From the NCBI GenBank assembly GCA_002785585.1, contig PEUI01000371.1, positions 3,427-9,483 of the forward strand: a DNA stretch of 6,057 nt, read 5' to 3'. The stretch is from Lysobacterales bacterium CG02_land_8_20_14_3_00_62_12. Lineage in GTDB: Bacteria; Pseudomonadota; Gammaproteobacteria; Xanthomonadales; Ahniellaceae. Both the position numbers and the translations under genes were made by a program. How positions within the stretch are numbered: the stretch's first letter is position 1; each line of letters begins with the position of its first letter. Shown here in pieces: positions 4,859 to 6,057 of this stretch. Under the pieces are notes generated by a model. The model saw only the letters and a program-made list of their open reading frames with translations. It was not told where the DNA came from and searched no databases.

Positions 4859-6057
4859 CCACCGAAGCCTCGGCTGGCACGGTTCCGGCCGCGTCCATTT
4901 CCGGGTTGGAGACTTGGCGCCGGTTGCTGGCTTACGTGCAGCCCCAGGCAATGATCGCGTTGCTGGCAACCGCCGGGATGCTGCTCGAAGCGCTGATGGC
5001 GGGTGCTTTCACGGCGTTGATGAAACCGATGATCGATGGCACTTTCGTGCATCGGGATGCAACGGTGATCCGTTGGTTGCCGTTTGCCATCGTCGGTATT
5101 TTTTTGCTGCGCGGGTTGGGGGCGTTTCTTGCTGATGTCGGCACTGCCCGCGTTGGTCGACGGGTGGTGGTGGCCTTGCGCACCGAGCTGTTGGCGAAAT
5201 ATCTGCGTTTGCCATCGAGTTGGTTCGACCATGAGCCGACCGCGGCGATGGTGTCGCGGCTCAATTACAACGCCGAACAGGTGGCGCAAGCCGCCAGCGA
5301 TGCAGTCAAGGTGGTGGTGACCGAGTCGCTGACGATTCTGGTGCTGTTTGCGGTGATGCTGCAGCAGAGCGTGAAATTGACGCTCGCGATGTTGGTGATG
5401 GGTCCGGTGATTGCGATCATCGTGGCGCGCATCGGCAAGCGCTATCGGCGCATCAACCAGAATATCCAGTTGGCCTACGCCGAGATGTCGCAGGCGGCCG
5501 AAGAAGCGATTGGCGGACACGAGGTGGTCAAGGTGTTCGGCGCGCAAGGCCAGGAAGTGGCGCGCTATGCGCAGTTGGCGCGCGGCAATTTCCGGTTGAA
5601 CATGAAAGTGGTGAGTACCCAGGCGGCAAGTTCGGCGGTGGTGCAAGTGATGGCGGCATCCGCCCTGGCGGTGATCGTGTTCGTCGCCGGACGTGCGGCG
5701 CTTGGCGATGGCATGACCGCGGGCATGTTCGTGGCGCATATCAGCGCGATGATGGCGATGCTGCCGTCGATCAAGCGGGTAAGCAACGTGCAGACGATGA
5801 TCCAGCGTGGTCTTGCGGCGGCCGGTAGTTTGTTCGCGGTAATCGACACCGACGAAGAAGACGACAGCGGACACCGCAACCTGGATCGCGCGCACGGCGA
5901 GCTGGTGTTTGATCGGGTGAGTTTTCGCTACACCGCTGCGGCCGACGAGGTCTTGCACGACGTCAGTTTTCGCGTGCCGGCCGGCAGCCTTACCGCCATT
6001 GTCGGCCGTTCCGGTAGCGGCAAGAGCACGCTGCTCAGGCTGTTGCCGCGATTTTAT
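4855..6057 (+). CDS. msbA: Lipid A export ABC transporter MsbA, permease/ATPase (5' part, truncated by window end)
   Basis: MsbA is a homodimeric inner-membrane ABC exporter that flips the lipid A core to the periplasmic leaflet. The window holds 401 codons of an expected 580 or so. Six membrane segments are placed at about residues 31-55, 72-95, 153-169, 174-191, 258-278 and 287-305. The coupling region EEAIGGHEVVKVFGAQ (about 215-230) and RVSNVQTMIQRGLAAAG (about 308-324) are typical of MsbA. The ATPase domain begins near 345, with the A-loop Tyr359 and the complete Walker A GRSGSGKST at 384-392; the signature motif and Walker B lie beyond the edge. The GTG start overlaps the exbD stop (GTGA). 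The nearest in-frame ATG is about 33 codons further on and would cut into the first membrane segment. A Shine-Dalgarno is weak (GGCGGG in the repeat), consistent with translational coupling. lpxK is expected next in such operons. Confidence 0.95.
   Translation, partial: MTTEASAGTVPAASISGLETWRRLLAYVQPQAMIALLATAGMLLEALMAGAFTALMKPMIDGTFVHRDATVIRWLPFAIVGIFLLRGLGAFLADVGTARVGRRVVVALRTELLAKYLRLPSSWFDHEPTAAMVSRLNYNAEQVAQAASDAVKVVVTESLTILVLFAVMLQQSVKLTLAMLVMGPVIAIIVARIGKRYRRINQNIQLAYAEMSQAAEEAIGGHEVVKVFGAQGQEVARYAQLARGNFRLNMKVVSTQAASSAVVQVMAASALAVIVFVAGRAALGDGMTAGMFVAHISAMMAMLPSIKRVSNVQTMIQRGLAAAGSLFAVIDTDEEDDSGHRNLDRAHGELVFDRVSFRYTAAADEVLHDVSFRVPAGSLTAIVGRSGSGKSTLLRLLPRFY

Noticed and set aside
4615..5958. 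447-codon open frame on the minus strand
   Set aside because: It lies opposite msbA and the end of exbD, both with clear family motifs. Its product is rich in His and Arg, as expected from reading high-GC codons backwards, and shows no domain.

Overview
This 6.06 kb window is GC-rich and densely coding. It looks like chromosomal housekeeping DNA from a gammaproteobacterium, most likely of the Xanthomonadales (Lysobacterales) type. The clues are the order rpsF-rpsR-rplI without priB, an exbB-exbD-msbA cluster, and an L9 protein that resembles Xanthomonas L9 as I remember it. The taxonomic call is inference. I see no insertion sequence, phage gene, CRISPR array, tRNA or rRNA.

Layout. Positions 1-100 hold the 3' end of an unrecognised gene. 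It is followed after 18 nt by a complete A-type Fe-S carrier gene (iscA-like, 119-445). A 268-nt gap carries the leader of a ribosomal protein operon, with a strong hairpin. Then come rpsF (S6), rpsR (S18) and rplI (L9), closed by a textbook intrinsic terminator at 1886-1918. Convergent to them on the minus strand is a small TerB-like gene of unknown role (1976-2485). A 340-nt divergent intergenic region separates it from a periplasmic FKBP-type prolyl isomerase gene (2826-3575), which ends in a second strong terminator. The last third is a tightly coupled operon: an ExbB/TolQ-type proton-channel subunit (3762-4403), an ExbD/TolR-type partner (4400-4858) and the lipid A flippase MsbA (4855 to the window end, truncated just after Walker A). 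These three genes overlap by ATGA and GTGA stop/start junctions.

How the genes work together. The ribosomal genes supply the S6:S18 pair of the 30S platform and L9 of the 50S subunit. The FKBP protein and the exbB-exbD-msbA operon both serve the cell envelope: periplasmic folding, proton-motive-force coupling and lipopolysaccharide export. No clearly new system is visible. The points most worth a second look are the rpsF leader (hairpin, possible competing hairpin, 24-codon ORF), the 12-bp tandem repeat that runs into the exbD/msbA junction, and the unassigned TerB-like gene.
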